This document shows positions 1 to 11,390 of a DNA stretch of 64,000 bases, one piece after another (position 1 is the first letter of the stretch; every line of letters begins with the position of its first letter). The notes beneath the pieces are model-generated. The model made no database searches and had not been told where the DNA came from. It saw only the letters and a program-made list of their open reading frames with translations. The position numbers were made by a program, and so were the translations under genes. Source of the stretch: Voacanga thouarsii (taxonomy: Eukaryota; Streptophyta; Magnoliopsida; Gentianales; Apocynaceae); assembly GCA_026120185.1 (NCBI GenBank), contig JANUWF010003375.1, forward strand, positions 4,282,736 through 4,346,735, written 5' to 3'.

Positions 1-760
1 CTTTTGTTGGATCTATTGTAATCCTGTCCTTGGATATCACATGTACCAATAATGCTACTTATTGTAGTCAAAACTCACACTTACTAAATTTTACATATAA
101 TTTGGCCTCCCTTAACTTCCCTAGTACTTTTTGAAGGTGTTGTTCATGTTCTTAAGGATCTTTGGAGTACACCAGGATATCATCTATGAATATAACCACA
201 AAATTATCTATGTAAGGCCGAAATGTTTGGTGCATCAAGTCCATAAAAATACCAGGGGCATTAGTAACACCAAATGACATCACTACAAACTCAAAATACC
301 CATATCTTGTGTTAAATGCAATTTTCGTTATATCTTCTTCCTGAATCCGAACTTGGTATTATCCTTGCCTCAAGTCTAATTTCGAGAAATATTCTGCTCC
401 CTGTAACTGGTCAAATAGTTCATCAACCATAGGCAACGGATATTTATTCTTTACCACCACTGCATTCAACCCTCGATAATCTATACACACTTATAATAAC
501 CCATATTTCTTCTTAACAAACAATACAGGTGCTTCCCATGGTAAAGTACTTGGATGAATGAACCCTTGCTCCATTAATTTTTGTAATTATTTTTTGAACT
601 CCTGTAACTCTGTAGGTGCCATTCTATAAGGAGTCCTTGAAATTGATTTTGTCGATGGCACTAAATCAATGGAAAACTCTACCTCTCTCTCCGGTGGCAA
701 CTCCTTCAATTCTGCTAGAAAAACATCTAAATACTCATTTACAACAGGAACATCTTTGGG
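1..760 (-). pseudogene. E1 reverse transcriptase, N-terminal part (decayed)
   Basis: Would copy element RNA into DNA. The minus strand reads the typical gypsy RT order: a VCIDYRGLN motif near 470-500, KNKYPLP, a DELFDQLQG helix, LDLRQG, and a catalytic box FIDDILVYS at 164-190 with both aspartates kept. A nonsense codon at 359-361 falls right after LDLRQG, where most relatives have Tyr. Further stops break the N-terminal part (near 490 and 585). The gene runs off the window at base 1. The intact FIDD contrasts with the mutated box in sister element E2. Confidence 0.85.
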
Positions 761-779
761 TTTCTTAGCCTCTCCTTGG

Positions 780-1262
780 CTAATATCCAGTACAGCCTTT
801 CCTAATCATCTTCATGGCCTTGAGTCCCGATATATAAGCATTACTTTTTCTTCCAGCCTCATCTATAAATTCCAATATAGGTTTCCTAGAACAACGAAAA
901 TATACTACCTTATGTCTATATTCAACTTGAGCATGATGCTGAGATAGCTAATCTATGCCCAAAATAGCATCATAATCCTCTATGGGCAAACATATAAAAT
1001 CTCCTCCCAATAATTCATCTCCTACCAAGATCTTACAACCCCTATGTATTTTCTCACTATTCATTTACTTTTCCAATGGGGTACTAACAATAATTTCATA
1101 TGAAGTTTCTTCCCCTTTAATTCCCATAGAATCAAGAAATGAATTGGCAACAAAGGAATGCGTAGAGCCAGGATCTACCAATACTTTAGCATCATGATAA
1201 AAAATACGGAGCGTACCTTCCACCACTGCAGCCTGGTTGTCTGTCTTCTCCAAAGCAACCAC
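780..1262 (-). pseudogene. E1 retropepsin-like aspartic protease (decayed)
   Basis: Gag-Pol processing protease between gag and RT. The open stretch 1262-1065 contains VLVDPGSTHSF; the catalytic D-P-G-S lies at 1164-1175. Plant gypsy proteases usually have DSG or DTG, so Pro in the middle position is unusual. E2 also has Pro there, so the change predates their split. Downstream (leftward) the second conserved region, ILGIDWL, is readable near 950, confirming a retropepsin rather than a chance ORF. The frame is broken between the two blocks. Confidence 0.75.
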
Positions 1263-1382
1263 CTGAGCATTTACTTAGGGTTTGGTGAGTCTGGCTCTAG
1301 AGGTAGAAGTTTGTCCTGGGTTCTCCCTTATAAACCCTGACTTTGTATTATTTCCTCCAGGTCGACACCATCCTCCCATCCT

Positions 1383-2183
1383 TCAAGGGTAAGGGAAATT
1401 TAAAATCTTATGCCCTACCTCTCCATAATTGAAGCATTTAAAAGAGGGCGGTCCTTCAGTCGGGCCTCCACTCCTTCGCATTTTTCTTTTCTTCTGCCAT
1501 CGGAGCCCTCTAGATCTCTTCTGATTCATGCCCCAAAATTCACTTCGATTTCTTTCACCCACATGTTCAATATCAGCCATTTCTATCCTAGAAGCTATCT
1601 CTACTGCAGTATTGTAATTGGTGGGAGCCATACTTGCTAATACTCTTTTCAGCGCTGGCCGTAAACCTTTCACAAAACGTCTAACCCTATCTGCCTTTGA
1701 ATAGACTAGGAGTGGGCAATATTTTGACAGTATAGTGAATTTAGTAGCATATTGCCCCACAGTACGACCTCCTTACCGAAAAGTTTGAAATTTATCTTCC
1801 TTCTTTTCTACTACCCAAATAGGAATAAACTCTTTAAAACTGGCCTTCAAATCCGTCCACTCCCACTATCGTTGATTTATTTCTCTTGTCCACCAATTTT
1901 GGGTAGGTCATTTTAACTGAAATGTAGCAAGTTGTACCTTCTTTTGCTCTGAATAATTCAGAGCTGCAAAAATCTTCTCCATCTGCTCAATCTAATTTTC
2001 AGCCTCCTGTTCCAAATTAGGTCACCATTGAAATTGCGAAGAGTGAAATTTCAAAAAGCGCTAAAGAGCTCGATCTGATTCAACTTCGCTTTGTTGACTT
2101 TCCCTACTCACACCCTCATTGACCCTAGCATTCTCATTTTCTCTAGTGGCAATCTCAGTCAACTGTTGTATAGTATTAGCCAT
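1383..2183 (-). pseudogene. E1 gag (nucleocapsid zinc knuckle degenerate)
   Basis: Structural Gag. I place the start at the ATG at 2181-2183, because the MANTIQQL start aligns with the E2 gag start at 52789 (MADTIQRM). The middle contains the capsid-type retrotransposon gag region with several stops (near 2073, 2033 and 1993). The last 125 residues (1760-1383) are open and end in a basic stretch and one CCHC knuckle reading CFNYGEVGHKILNF. The second and fourth metal ligands are Tyr and Phe instead of Cys, so it should not bind zinc. E1 keeps the capsid region that E2 has lost. Confidence 0.75.
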
Positions 2184-2459
2184 CTTTTGGAAGGTTTGGA
2201 ATATAGGATGGTCTAAAGTTGCAAGGTGAGGACTTCTGCATGCGGTTCCTCCACCATTGGCTCAGGGTTATTTTGAGTAGTTCGTAATGATCGTTCGGAA
2301 GTTCGCTTAGGAGGTATCTGTATAGTTCATAGTATTTTCTCGATATAACAATATGACATAGCTCAAAAGCAATTGTAAAATGGGCACAGTGCACATAGCA
2401 AAACATAACATATATTCATTCTCATTTTATCAAAAAGTTAGTACAAAATTTATGTGCCA

Positions 2460-3181
2460 AGTACATGGGCATATACATTGGTCGAACTGTACATATCCTA
2501 CTACATATATCTACATCTCATCCTGCTACTCATCATCATCGCTGTTTGAAACGGGAGGTCTTGAATCAGTAGAAATTGTGTAAAACTCTGTTGCATCTAA
2601 CTCCTCATCTCCATTCCCATCTGGGTGCAATCAAGCCAATAGCTCTGGGTCTATCTCTAACTCCTCCTCAGGCTTCTCAGCCACAGGTACCTCCACCTCG
2701 AGTATCTCCTGATCGTCTCCCACATTAACAACCTCCAAACCCGACATCTCCTACTCTAGTACTCCTGGTACATCCCCGCCAAACAACTCCTCATCATCCT
2801 ACGACAATACTGCACCATTAGGGATATTGTTCTCCTCATCATCATCTTAATAGTGTGGCTCAATATCACCATCAATCTTTTCAAAATTACCACCCACCTT
2901 CTTATGTGGTGATGATGTCCTCTCGAGGGTAGGTGTCCTCTCCACACTCAAGTCTCGCACAAATGGAGTAACGATGAGTACTGTCGGGTTAAATGAGCTC
3001 CCGGTGCATGATGGCGGCCAGGGCTGGGCCTTGCCAAAAGAAAATATCCTGGCACACTAGCTCGATAGATTATCCTAATCTTTCTAGATTTCTTCACATC
3101 CGAGCTCTCACCTATCTTTTTCTTCCTTTCATCACTGCGTTTGTCCATTGGGCACTTACCCTTATCACTTCTATTTGCCAT
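2460..3181 (-). pseudogene. E1 pre-gag upstream ORF (acidic, conserved with E2)
   Basis: An ORF between PBS and gag, function unknown. It starts at the ATG at 3179-3181 (MANRSDKGK), which aligns with the E2 ORF at 51828 (MTDRSDKGK). The basic N-terminal third is followed by a long acidic region with blocks IDGDIEPH, GGD, and SNSDDDE near the end. The frame needs one shift near 2958 and has several stops (for example near 2850 and 2803). The same blocks in the same order occur in E2 with different lesions, so an intact ancestral ORF of about 220 codons is likely. I recognise no domain. Confidence 0.55.
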
Positions 3182-3241
3182 ACCTACATAATAAAAGAGT
3201 TCCATCAATTCCTACGATAATACTATAGTTCTATAAAATTA

Positions 3242-3255
3242 GGCTCGGACACTAA
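3242..3255 (-). other. E1 primer binding site (initiator-Met type, degenerate)
   Basis: Immediately internal to the LTR end at 3257. The minus strand reads TTAGTGTCCGAGCC, which aligns with the clean E2 site TGGTATCAGAGCC and with downstream bases shared by both copies. The substitutions suggest E1 is old. Confidence 0.6.
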
Positions 3256-3356
3256 TTGTAATGCCCCTACTAAGATAAAAGCGGAAGTATATCAATACCG
3301 GGTGTCACCCCATCTAGTTATCCGACAAGGGGTCTTTATAACGAAAACTAAAGCAA

Positions 3357-3360
<4 letters not shown>

Positions 3361-3395
<35 letters not shown>
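3361..3395. repeat. (TA)n microsatellite in E1 LTR
   Basis: Pure TA tract of 35 bases near the LTR inner end, at the same place as the TC/TA tract in E2 at 51621-51663. Confidence 0.95.
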
Positions 3396-3398
<3 letters not shown>

Positions 3399-5414
3399 GT
3401 TTAGACTTATGCAATATCCTATACTGATCGCCACACATATACATACATCAGAGAATCTCATACATGCCATCTCTAACTACAACAGCAATAAAGTACATAA
3501 TAAAAAAGGAAAACCATCCAGACCTATACCGCTGACACTGTGGTATCGTCCTTTTATCCGTAGGTCTGCTCAACTCCAGATCCTACAAAAGATACGATAA
3601 AAGACACGTGTGGGTGAAAAATCATCTAATAAGTCCCGTGTGTGCTAGTACTTTTGTAAAGAAACAGAGTACATAAAACTTTTATCGGGAAAGAATTTCG
3701 TTTGTTCACTGGAAATAATTCCAAAACTCTCTCAGAAAGAGTTTATTCAGAATTCAATAATTTTTGAAAAACTGTATTTTACTTTCAAATCATTGCCCCA
3801 ATTTCCAAATCACAAGCACTTCTCCAATAGAAAGTCGACATGTATGTAAAGCCTACAGTTTTTACCTTCAGCGCCTGTATCATTATACTAAGACCACAAC
3901 CTATGGTACTTAACTTGCACGTATCATTGTACTTAGACCGCAGCCTACAGTACTCAACTATGCATCACTGGAAAAGTACACCACAATGTACTACTCAGAA
4001 TAAATAATAGGTATACCACATCATAACAAGTGTACTGTAGCACACTAAATCTTTTATTTGCTACTGTAAGCCAAGGGGTCCCAATCCTGACGTTAATCAC
4101 CATCGAGGTAGCAAGGGGTTGAATAACGCCAGGCGTCCAGCCCATCCCGTGAACAACCCAAATCAAAGTGCACACAAGGTATGACAATTGCTAGGCATTG
4201 GATGACTAGCTAGGACAACTCATCTCAATGTCCTGTCATCCTATTCAAAGTAAGACAATTCCTATAACTAGGCTAGGTTACGAGGGTCGTCTAGTTCTAA
4301 CATAGGCTAGTACAAATATCAAAGTCCTTGCTAAGTACTTAACGTAACCAATACCAACCATTTCTGACTGATCAAGTTAGAGGGTTATCTGATCTCGCAG
4401 GATTTTCAAAATAAATATTTTTAGGGTAAAATAACAATTTTCAGAATTTGATCACACTGACTCGCAAGTCAGCTCATAATTCCCATAGGCTCAACAGGGC
4501 CAATCAATTCATTTCATAGGCACATCAGGCCAATAAAATAATTTTCGGGATCAAAATGTCATTTTTCAAAAGTCAATCTCATCACGAGAGATCATTTTTC
4601 GAAACCATGTCGAAATAGGATAAGTAGTTCTTCTCACAATCAAAACAAGTTTCCAAGAGTATTCGGGTCATTTTGCTCGTACTCGATCACAAAAGTCATT
4701 TCTAAGGGCATTTGAGTCATTTTACTCATACCCGATTCCAAAAGACTTTTTGAGAGTATTCGGATCATTTTACCCTTACCCGATTTGAAAAGTATTCACA
4801 AGAGTTCCAATAAGGATATTTTGGTCATTTATTGAATACCTGATTCCAAAGGTTTTCATAAAATATTTCAATAGGGACATTTGGATTATTTTTGAAATAC
4901 CCGATTCCAAAAGGAACTCATGTCAAGAAATCTAGAATTTTAATCCCAAAAGAGGATTAAATTCAAAATTTCCAAACACATTTTGATAAAATGTTCCAAT
5001 ATGGGCATTTCAATCAATTTATGAATACTTGAGTCCAAAAATTACCATTTTTGAAAACTTCCAAGTATTTAATCCAAAAAGAACTAAATTCACAAAATTC
5101 ATGCTTTAATCATCCATTAAGTTTTCCAAGCCAATTATGAAGTTCATTTGAGCCCAAAATGGCGCAAAACAATTCTTGTTCAGATAAACCTTAAATATAT
5201 TTAGAGATTTCCGAAACGGTATAAAACATAGCATTTCATGAAAAAGTGAAGCACACTAGCTTTCAAAAAGTTTTAGAAATCAAAGGGACTCACCTCATAT
5301 TCTAATTAACTTTTTCCTCGTTCACGGCCATTCGTCCCCCTGTTTCTACTGTTTTCAATGAACCGTTGGCTGTTTATTGATAAACCTATACCAAACATCG
5401 TTTTTGGGTTAAGT

Positions 5415-5512
5415 TGTGTTTGGCCGAAAAATAGCTGACGGTTCTCCAATGTCCAATCGACATGCCTGATGGTTAGCCGACGTCCAATCGGCATTTATCC
5501 GACAGTTAGCGA
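5415..5512 (-). repeat. CGTCGG-type degenerate repeat cluster in E1 LTR
   Basis: Several spaced copies of a CCGACG/CGTCGG/TTAGC motif in otherwise A+T-rich LTR sequence. The cluster is in the same LTR position in E2 (49570-49660 and 58505-58630). Function unknown. Confidence 0.6.
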
Positions 5513-7271
5513 TGGTTAAGAAAAATGTTCTTGGTGTTTTGTTCGATTCTATTATTTTTTTCCACATCCTTTCTCCCTTTATATACAAGGGATTCACTTC
5601 ATATTTCTCAATTATTTCATCCAAAATTATACAATTAATCATCCTTAAGTTCATCAATTTTCGAACTCATTTTTCTGGAATTTCACAGCTTGACACATAA
5701 TTTTGTTTTGCACATTACTTTCAATTCACAACTCCTATTTGGCTCTATGATATACCAAAATGACTATAAGACTCTTAACTTTAATTCTATATAAGATTTT
5801 TTTTACAGTCCTCATTCCCATGACATGCTACAGGGCAAAAACAGTCCCAATAGTTTCGCTTCAATTCTACTATTCATGCTTTTCTTTATTTTCCTTTAGC
5901 CCTTAACACCTTAGAAACATTAATTCATTCAATTTTTCTTCAAATAATCTTTAATTCTGTAATTATAAGATTCTAATAGTTCACAAGAGTCACACTTATT
6001 CAACCCAATTCACTTTTTCTAATCAAAAGCTAGTAAAATCTATTTTTATTCTACTTTCGTCATCATCTCCTCTACCGAAAAAAACCCTTAAAACTACCAT
6101 AAATATTCAGTTCTTCTTCACACAAAACACCATCCAAAAATCCCTAGGCAGCCGGCACACATATAAGCATATATAAGGTTCATACATAAAGTTCACAAAC
6201 CTTAGCTTTTGATCCAAAATCAAGACATGAAAATCATATTTTCATATTAAAATTCATATCAAAATAATCATCGTTCACCCAACAACAACTTTAATTCTAG
6301 CAAGGTGAGCTTTTACCTTGTATATAAGGCTATTTGAAATGATTTGCTCCAAGAACTTCTCAAAACTCACATACAACACCAAGAACACACACTAGCCTTT
6401 TTCTCTCTCTTGTTTAATCTCCTTTTCTCTTGTTTTTCTTTCTTTATAGCTGCCGAAATTAGGCTGTGTAATAGCCTCTTCCCACCACCATTCATCATCA
6501 AATCTTGGCCATTCATCTCTTATTTCTATTAATTATGTGGTGGTTTTAGTTAGGTGTGTTCCAATGAAAAATTTACACACCAACCACCTATTTTTCCTCC
6601 TCAAAAAATTTCCTTCATTTCTCTTGTGTGGCTGCTGGTTTCTTGGTCAATTCTCAGCCATTCAATCCCCTTCTCATGGTCTATATACTGGCTAATCACA
6701 TTGCACAAGACCTTAATAAAAAAGTGCCCACAAGTGATGTGTTCTAATAAAAAAAAAAAAAATACATCATTCTTTATTTATTTTGTAATTCTTTAATTCC
6801 ATACATCTTGCTTGAATCCTTCATCCAACCTCTCTTAAATTGACACATGTCCATGGGTTACCAATCACAAAATGCGACACGCACAATTTTTAAACGCAAT
6901 TTTCTATTTTCTACAGACATAACCAAAATCAGGTCCAAAATAGAAAAAAATTTTATTTCGCCACTCAACTCGAAAAATTTCGCTGAGTCCATTGGTAACA
7001 CTTAAATTCTTTAATTCCTTCTCTATCGGGTCAAATTCACGGTCACAGTTGCGGGTGCGGTCAAAGTGACGAAAATGCCCCCCGATACCCTGGATAGCAT
7101 AATTCACACCAAAACGTGGGTTTCATTGCACTGATCAATTTTTATTTTTAGTGTACCCTCAAAATTTTATTTTATTAACAATAATAGCCTTCTAAAGATT
7201 TAGCGTACGGGTAGAACAAATTCAATAATTACATCGAGCGCCCGATAAAGTATTATTATACTAAAATATTC

Positions 7272-7767
7272 ACACATTTACTATTGCACTCTTTTTGATT
7301 AACTTGTTCTTCATTTTTCCTGTTTACTAGTTGTTCTTGTTTCCTCGTTCTTGCTAATTCCTATTCGTTTCTTGTTGAAATTATTTCTTTTGCTCTTAGT
7401 ATTTGTTTTTATGTTGATTGAATCCTCACTTCTTGAAATTATTTCTTGAAAAACTTATTTTCTTAAGGTTCCTAACAAGTGTTTGTTGACATTCCCCTAA
7501 GACCACCTAATTTGAAAGTCCATTGAATTTTTGTTAACTCACTTAGTTGCACTAGATATTTAGCTATTGGGGAGAATTGAGTTGAACAAGAAGGTTTGAG
7601 TGTTGAGAAAAAGGTAAGTGGGTATGATTATTATCAAAAGAGCTAAAGAGAGTAAACACGAGTGTAGGTGACTATCTTTGAGAGTAAACACGTAAGGGAG
7701 TGAAGAAAGGGTCTATTTCTTTTGCTTATCTCTTTTGCAGGTATAATTCACTGAATATTCCATTGCC
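7272..7767 (+). other. E3 leader with candidate intron
   Basis: Non-coding T-rich leader upstream of E3 gag. A strong plant-like donor (AAGGTAAGTG, GT at 7614-7615) and acceptor (TCTCTTTTGCAG, ending 7740) bracket 127 bases that end 27 bases before the gag ATG. I cannot find a clear PBS or LTR end, so the 5' end of E3 is probably truncated at 7272 where E1 LTR sequence stops. Confidence 0.45.
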
Positions 7768-8830
7768 ATGTCCCATGAACAAGAAATCCCTAGGCCTCAG
7801 CTAAGTGAACCTAGTAGGCCACAAGATTAACAAATGGATATTGAGGCTTGGCGATAGGATTTAAATTATATGATGAGAACAATACACAGTAGATTTGAAG
7901 ATATGGAAAAGGAGATCACGAGATTGAGACATCATTTAGATCGATCTCTAACGTGAAACAAAAAATGGTCCAAGAACGATTTGAAGTTCCTAGCCCTAGA
8001 ACGAGGAATGATGATACCCATACTCCTCCGTTAAATGTTTAATAAGGTGAAGAGTGGGATGAGCACTCTATTGGGGGATAAGCTCCTATGAGAGAGGTAA
8101 GAAGTGGTATGAGAGGAGGATGAGATAGGGACTAAGGAAAGAATAGTGGAAACAACCTAAGGGGGTTAGAAAGAGAGTTTGAGGGAGTTGATGAATGGTA
8201 TAAAAGCAAACATGGTGATGCCTATAGGGAACAGGATGGGGCAATAGAGAAGGTGAAAGAGAAGGAAATAAAGAGGAGTGAGAATTGGACGATATCAAGA
8301 TGAAGGTTCCTACATTCTGTGAAAAGAGTGAGCCCGAAGACTATTTGAAGTGGGAGAGCAAAATGAAATATTCTTTGAGTGTCATTCCTATAGTGAAAGA
8401 TTAAAGGTGAGGCTAGATATTTTAGGTTTTTCAGAGTATGCTTTGGTTTGGTGGGAGCAAGTTAGTGCTCAAAGAAGGTAATTTAGGAGTAGAAACTGTA
8501 GCAAATTGGAACTTGTTGAAAGATGTAAAGATTGTGAGGCAACTAAAAAGGGGGTTCTTTGCTAAGCCTACACGACCAAATTCAAACACCCCAGTAGGAT
8601 TCCAATTAATAAGGATGATGCTCTTAAACCTTTCCAAAAAGAGTACAACAAGCCAAGGAAATGATGAAAGCGTAGTGAAGATTGGAAACCTATAGAAGAT
8701 AGTAACAAGGAAAAGGCAAAAGATGTGGAAATGACACAACGGAATAGAGACATCAAGTGGTTTAAGTGTCTTAGCTATGAACATATTTCCCAATAGTGTC
8801 GAAGCGAGAGGGCTACGCACACTAACCCCT
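7768..8830 (+). pseudogene. E3 gag (decayed)
   Basis: Structural Gag of a chromovirus-like gypsy element. The start ATG at 7768-7770 (MSHEQE) is the first downstream of the candidate intron. It shows FEDMEKEITRLRHHLDR near 7900, then the capsid-type gag region near 8290-8455 (VPTFCEKSEPEDYLKWE, then ALVWWEQV), then a basic region, and a knuckle remnant near 8758-8805 reading CLSYEHISQ, a stop, then Cys. The second Cys is Tyr and a nonsense codon interrupts the knuckle. Stops also occur near 7826 and 7855. Not translatable as one protein. Confidence 0.7.
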
Positions 8831-8989
8831 ATGGAGAAGGCTCACCGACAAAGAAGAACAGGGAGAAAAGTACCAAAGAGATCAAGAAGAAAATAGAGAT
8901 GAGAAAATTGATGAAAGGAAAGTTGTTGGCGAAGAGTATTCCTTAGTTAGAATTACAAGAAGATCATTTTATTCTAAAGTAATTGAAGA

Positions 8990-9407
8990 CTATGACTATC
9001 AACAAAGAGAGAATATATTCTGCATAAGGTGTCTATTCAACAAAACCCCTTGTACTATCATTGTAGATAATAGAAGTTACACTAATGTTATTAGTGCAAG
9101 CTTAGTTAATGAATTAGGCATGAAGTGGATTAAACATACCTAACCCTACAAGTTACAATAGTTAAATGATAATAGGGAATTGAGGGTTAATAAACAAGTC
9201 TTGTTATCTTTTAAAATGGGGAAGTGCGAGAATGATATGCTCTGTGATGTTGTGCCTATGCAAGTGGGTCACTTGCTCCTAGGGAGGCCTTGGCAATATG
9301 ATAGAAATTGGAAGTTTGATGGGAGGAAGAACACTTACTCTATTCTCAAAGAAAGGTCCAAAATCACTCTTACCCCTATGACCCTAAATATGGTGAACAA
9401 AAACTAA
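8990..9407 (+). pseudogene. E3 aspartic protease (decayed)
   Basis: Retropepsin-like protease between gag and RT. The active-site region reads CTIIVDNRSYTNVIS with the D-N-R-S quartet at 9066-9077. Relatives have DxGS, and the Gly is replaced by Arg, which should abolish activity. Two nonsense codons follow (near 9141 and 9160). An open stretch 9180-9407 then carries the C-terminal block VVPMQVGHLLLGRPWQYD, typical of chromovirus proteases. Confidence 0.75.
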
Positions 9408-9532
9408 AGAATCATAAGGGAAAGATAGTAGAAAAAGGAGCACAAGTTGCCAAACAAAAATAAGAGCTACAAAGAAAAGAACAAGAAAGGAAAGAGAAAG
9501 AGTTGAGGGAGAGAATAGGAAAATAAATACCT

Positions 9533-10655
9533 TTGACCATCACGGATGGAAATAAGCAAGGACAAGAGAGGGAAGGTAAAAGAAGAGTAAACTACTTTGC
9601 AAAACGGAGTGAGGTCATAGAAGCAACAGAAGCTAAGGAGTTGGTCATTCTTCTTATTTGCAAAGATTTTTATGTTTCTACTAATGATTTTATCTTATCT
9701 TTGCCTAATAAAATTGCAGCCATCCTCCAAAAATTTGAAAATGTATTTCCTAAGGATATGCCAAGAGGATTACCACCATTTAGAGGAATTAAGCATCAAA
9801 TAGATTTTGTGTCTGGAGCCATCATCCTTAACCAACTAGCCTATAGAACCAATTTGAACGAGGCTAAGGTATTACAAAATCAAGTGGAGAACTGGTTTGG
9901 AAGGGACATGTGAGAGAGAGCCTAAGTCCATGTACGATTCCAGTTCTCTTGGTACCCAAGAAGGATGGGAAATGGCATATGTGTGTGGATTGTCAAGCCA
10001 TCAACAATATTACGGTCAAGTATCATTATCCTATTCCTAGATCAGATGAATTGTTTAATGAGTTATTTTGTGATGCATTTTCTCTGAAATTCATTTGATA
10101 TTCGATTATCACCAAATTAGGATTAGAAAAGGGGTTGAGTGGAAAACGACCTTTAAAACTAAACAAAGGTTGTATAAGTAGCTTGTTATGCCTTTTGGGT
10201 TGTCTAATACTCCTAGTATTTTCATGCGTTTAATGCATCATGTTCTAAGGGAATTCATTGGGAAGTTTGTTGTTATGTACTTTGATGACATATTGATATA
10301 TAACAAATCATATGTGGATCATTTAAATTGTCTTCAATATGTGCTTATTGCTCTTCGAAGGGAGAGATTATATGCTAACTTGGAAAAATGCTATTTTTGT
10401 TTTGTAAAGGTTAATTCCTTAGGTATGCTGGGAGTGGTAAGGGGATTTAGGTTAATGAGAAAAAAGTAAAAACCATCTAAGATTAGCCCACTCCTACCAC
10501 CATTACCCTAGTTCATAGTTTCTATGAGCTAGCTAGTTTCTACAGGAGATTCATTAAGAATTTTAGCACTATTGTAGCCCCTTCTAACTAAAGTCGTAAA
10601 GAAAAATGTGGGATTTAGGTGGGAGAAAGCCCAACAAAAATCCTTTCAAACCCTC
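9533..10655 (+). pseudogene. E3 reverse transcriptase (decayed, catalytic box kept)
   Basis: The linker and N-terminus are open at 9533-9913 (FPKDMPRGLPPFRGIKHQID, YRTN). The next open segment, 9910-10098, gives VLLVPKKDGKWHMCVDCQAI and YHYPIPR. After a frame loss the third segment, 10188-10469, has [18 protein letters not shown] and the catalytic YFDDILIY with Tyr-Phe-Asp-Asp at 10278-10289. Of the RTs in this window only this one and E1 keep both Asp residues of the box, but at least three frame breaks or stops separate the blocks. The motif set fits a chromovirus of the Reina/CRM/Galadriel group; I cannot separate these by eye. Confidence 0.85.
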
Positions 10656-11085
10656 AAGGACAAATTGATTCAAGCTCTAATTCTCATCCTACCTAGTTTT
10701 GAGAAGACATTTGAGATAGAGTGTGATGTAAGTGAGGTAGGGATAGGTGCGGTTTTAACCCAACACTGAAAGTCCATTACATATTTTAATGAGAAATTAT
10801 CTGGGGCGGCCCTTAGTTATTCCATTTATGATAAAGAACTCTTTACCTTGGTTAGGAACCTAGAGTTTGGGCAATACTACCTTTTACCAAGAAAGTTTTT
10901 GATCCATACCAAGCATGAGACTATTAAATACCTCAAAAGCCAACAAAGTTTGAACAAGAGGCATGCAAGGTTGATGGAGTTTATTGGGACATTTCCTTAT
11001 GTCATTCAATACAAAAAGGGTAAGGAGAATATAGTTGCGCATGCATTTTTAAACTCTTTGGATGCTAAACTTCTTGGCTTTGAAC
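10656..11085 (+). pseudogene. E3 RNase H (decayed)
   Basis: Degrades the RNA strand during reverse transcription. The N-terminal part (FEIECDVSEVGIGAVLTQH) ends in a nonsense codon near 10768. After that come [17 protein letters not shown] and [22 protein letters not shown] within the open stretch 10848-11240. His replaces the usual Asp in the T-D-H-x-S/T-L box region (TKHETIK). Confidence 0.75.
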
Positions 11086-11390
11086 TTCTAAAAGAATTGT
11101 ACATTAATGATGAGGATTTTGGGGATATTTTTCATACTTATAAGAAATGTTCATTTGATAAGTACTATAGGCATGACAGTTTCATGTTTAGAGAGGCAAG
11201 GCTTTGTGCGCCAATGGGGTCCAAGGGAATTGCTAGTTAAGGAGGCCCATTGTGGAGGATTAATAGGACATTTTAGTGTTTTAAAGACCTTAGGAATCCT
11301 TAAAGAACACTTCTTTTAGCCAAAATGAGGAGGGATGTGGAGAAACATTATTCCCAATGCATAATATATAGGCGCGGACTAAATCTAGAT
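11086..11390 (+). pseudogene. E3 integrase, zinc-binding N-terminal part
   Basis: Two overlapping frames (ORF ends 11240 and 11319) cover the HHCC domain: KEAHCGGLIGHFSVLKTLGI, then SQCIIY. The final Cys of the CxxC pair is Tyr. The gene is cut at 11390 by solo LTR H; the last five bases TAGAT are the target duplication. The reading frame resumes at 17472. Confidence 0.8.

Larger units (their letters stand above)
1..7271 (-). mobile_element. Chromovirus E1 (Ty3/gypsy, Tekay/Del-like), 5' part
   Basis: Minus-strand element entering from the left edge. Read leftward it has a long LTR (7271-3257), a degenerate PBS, a pre-gag ORF, gag, protease and the first part of RT; RNase H, integrase and the 3' LTR lie outside the window. 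It is the same family as E2 (47675-59516): LTR, PBS context, pre-gag ORF, gag ends and RT all align. I assign Tekay/Del from the very long LTR, the initiator-Met primer and the chromodomain seen in E2; this is inference from family knowledge. About 95 bases of the LTR outer end are missing at 7271, where E3 sequence begins. Confidence 0.85.
3257..7271 (-). repeat. E1 5' LTR (about 4 kb, outer end truncated)
   Basis: Homologous end to end with the E2 LTR (47675-51752), reverse complemented. The inner end is TGTAATGCCCC at 3257 (plus strand); the outer end stops at 7271, about 95 bases short. It carries a (TA)n tract at 3361-3395, matching a TC/TA tract in E2 at 51621-51663, and a CGTCGG-type cluster at 5415-5512. 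It contains no coding sequence; short ORFs here are chance. Confidence 0.85.

Noticed and set aside
8086..8820. Minus-strand ORFs opposite E3 gag
   Set aside because: Antisense shadows of the purine-rich gag strand; the plus strand shows real gag motifs.
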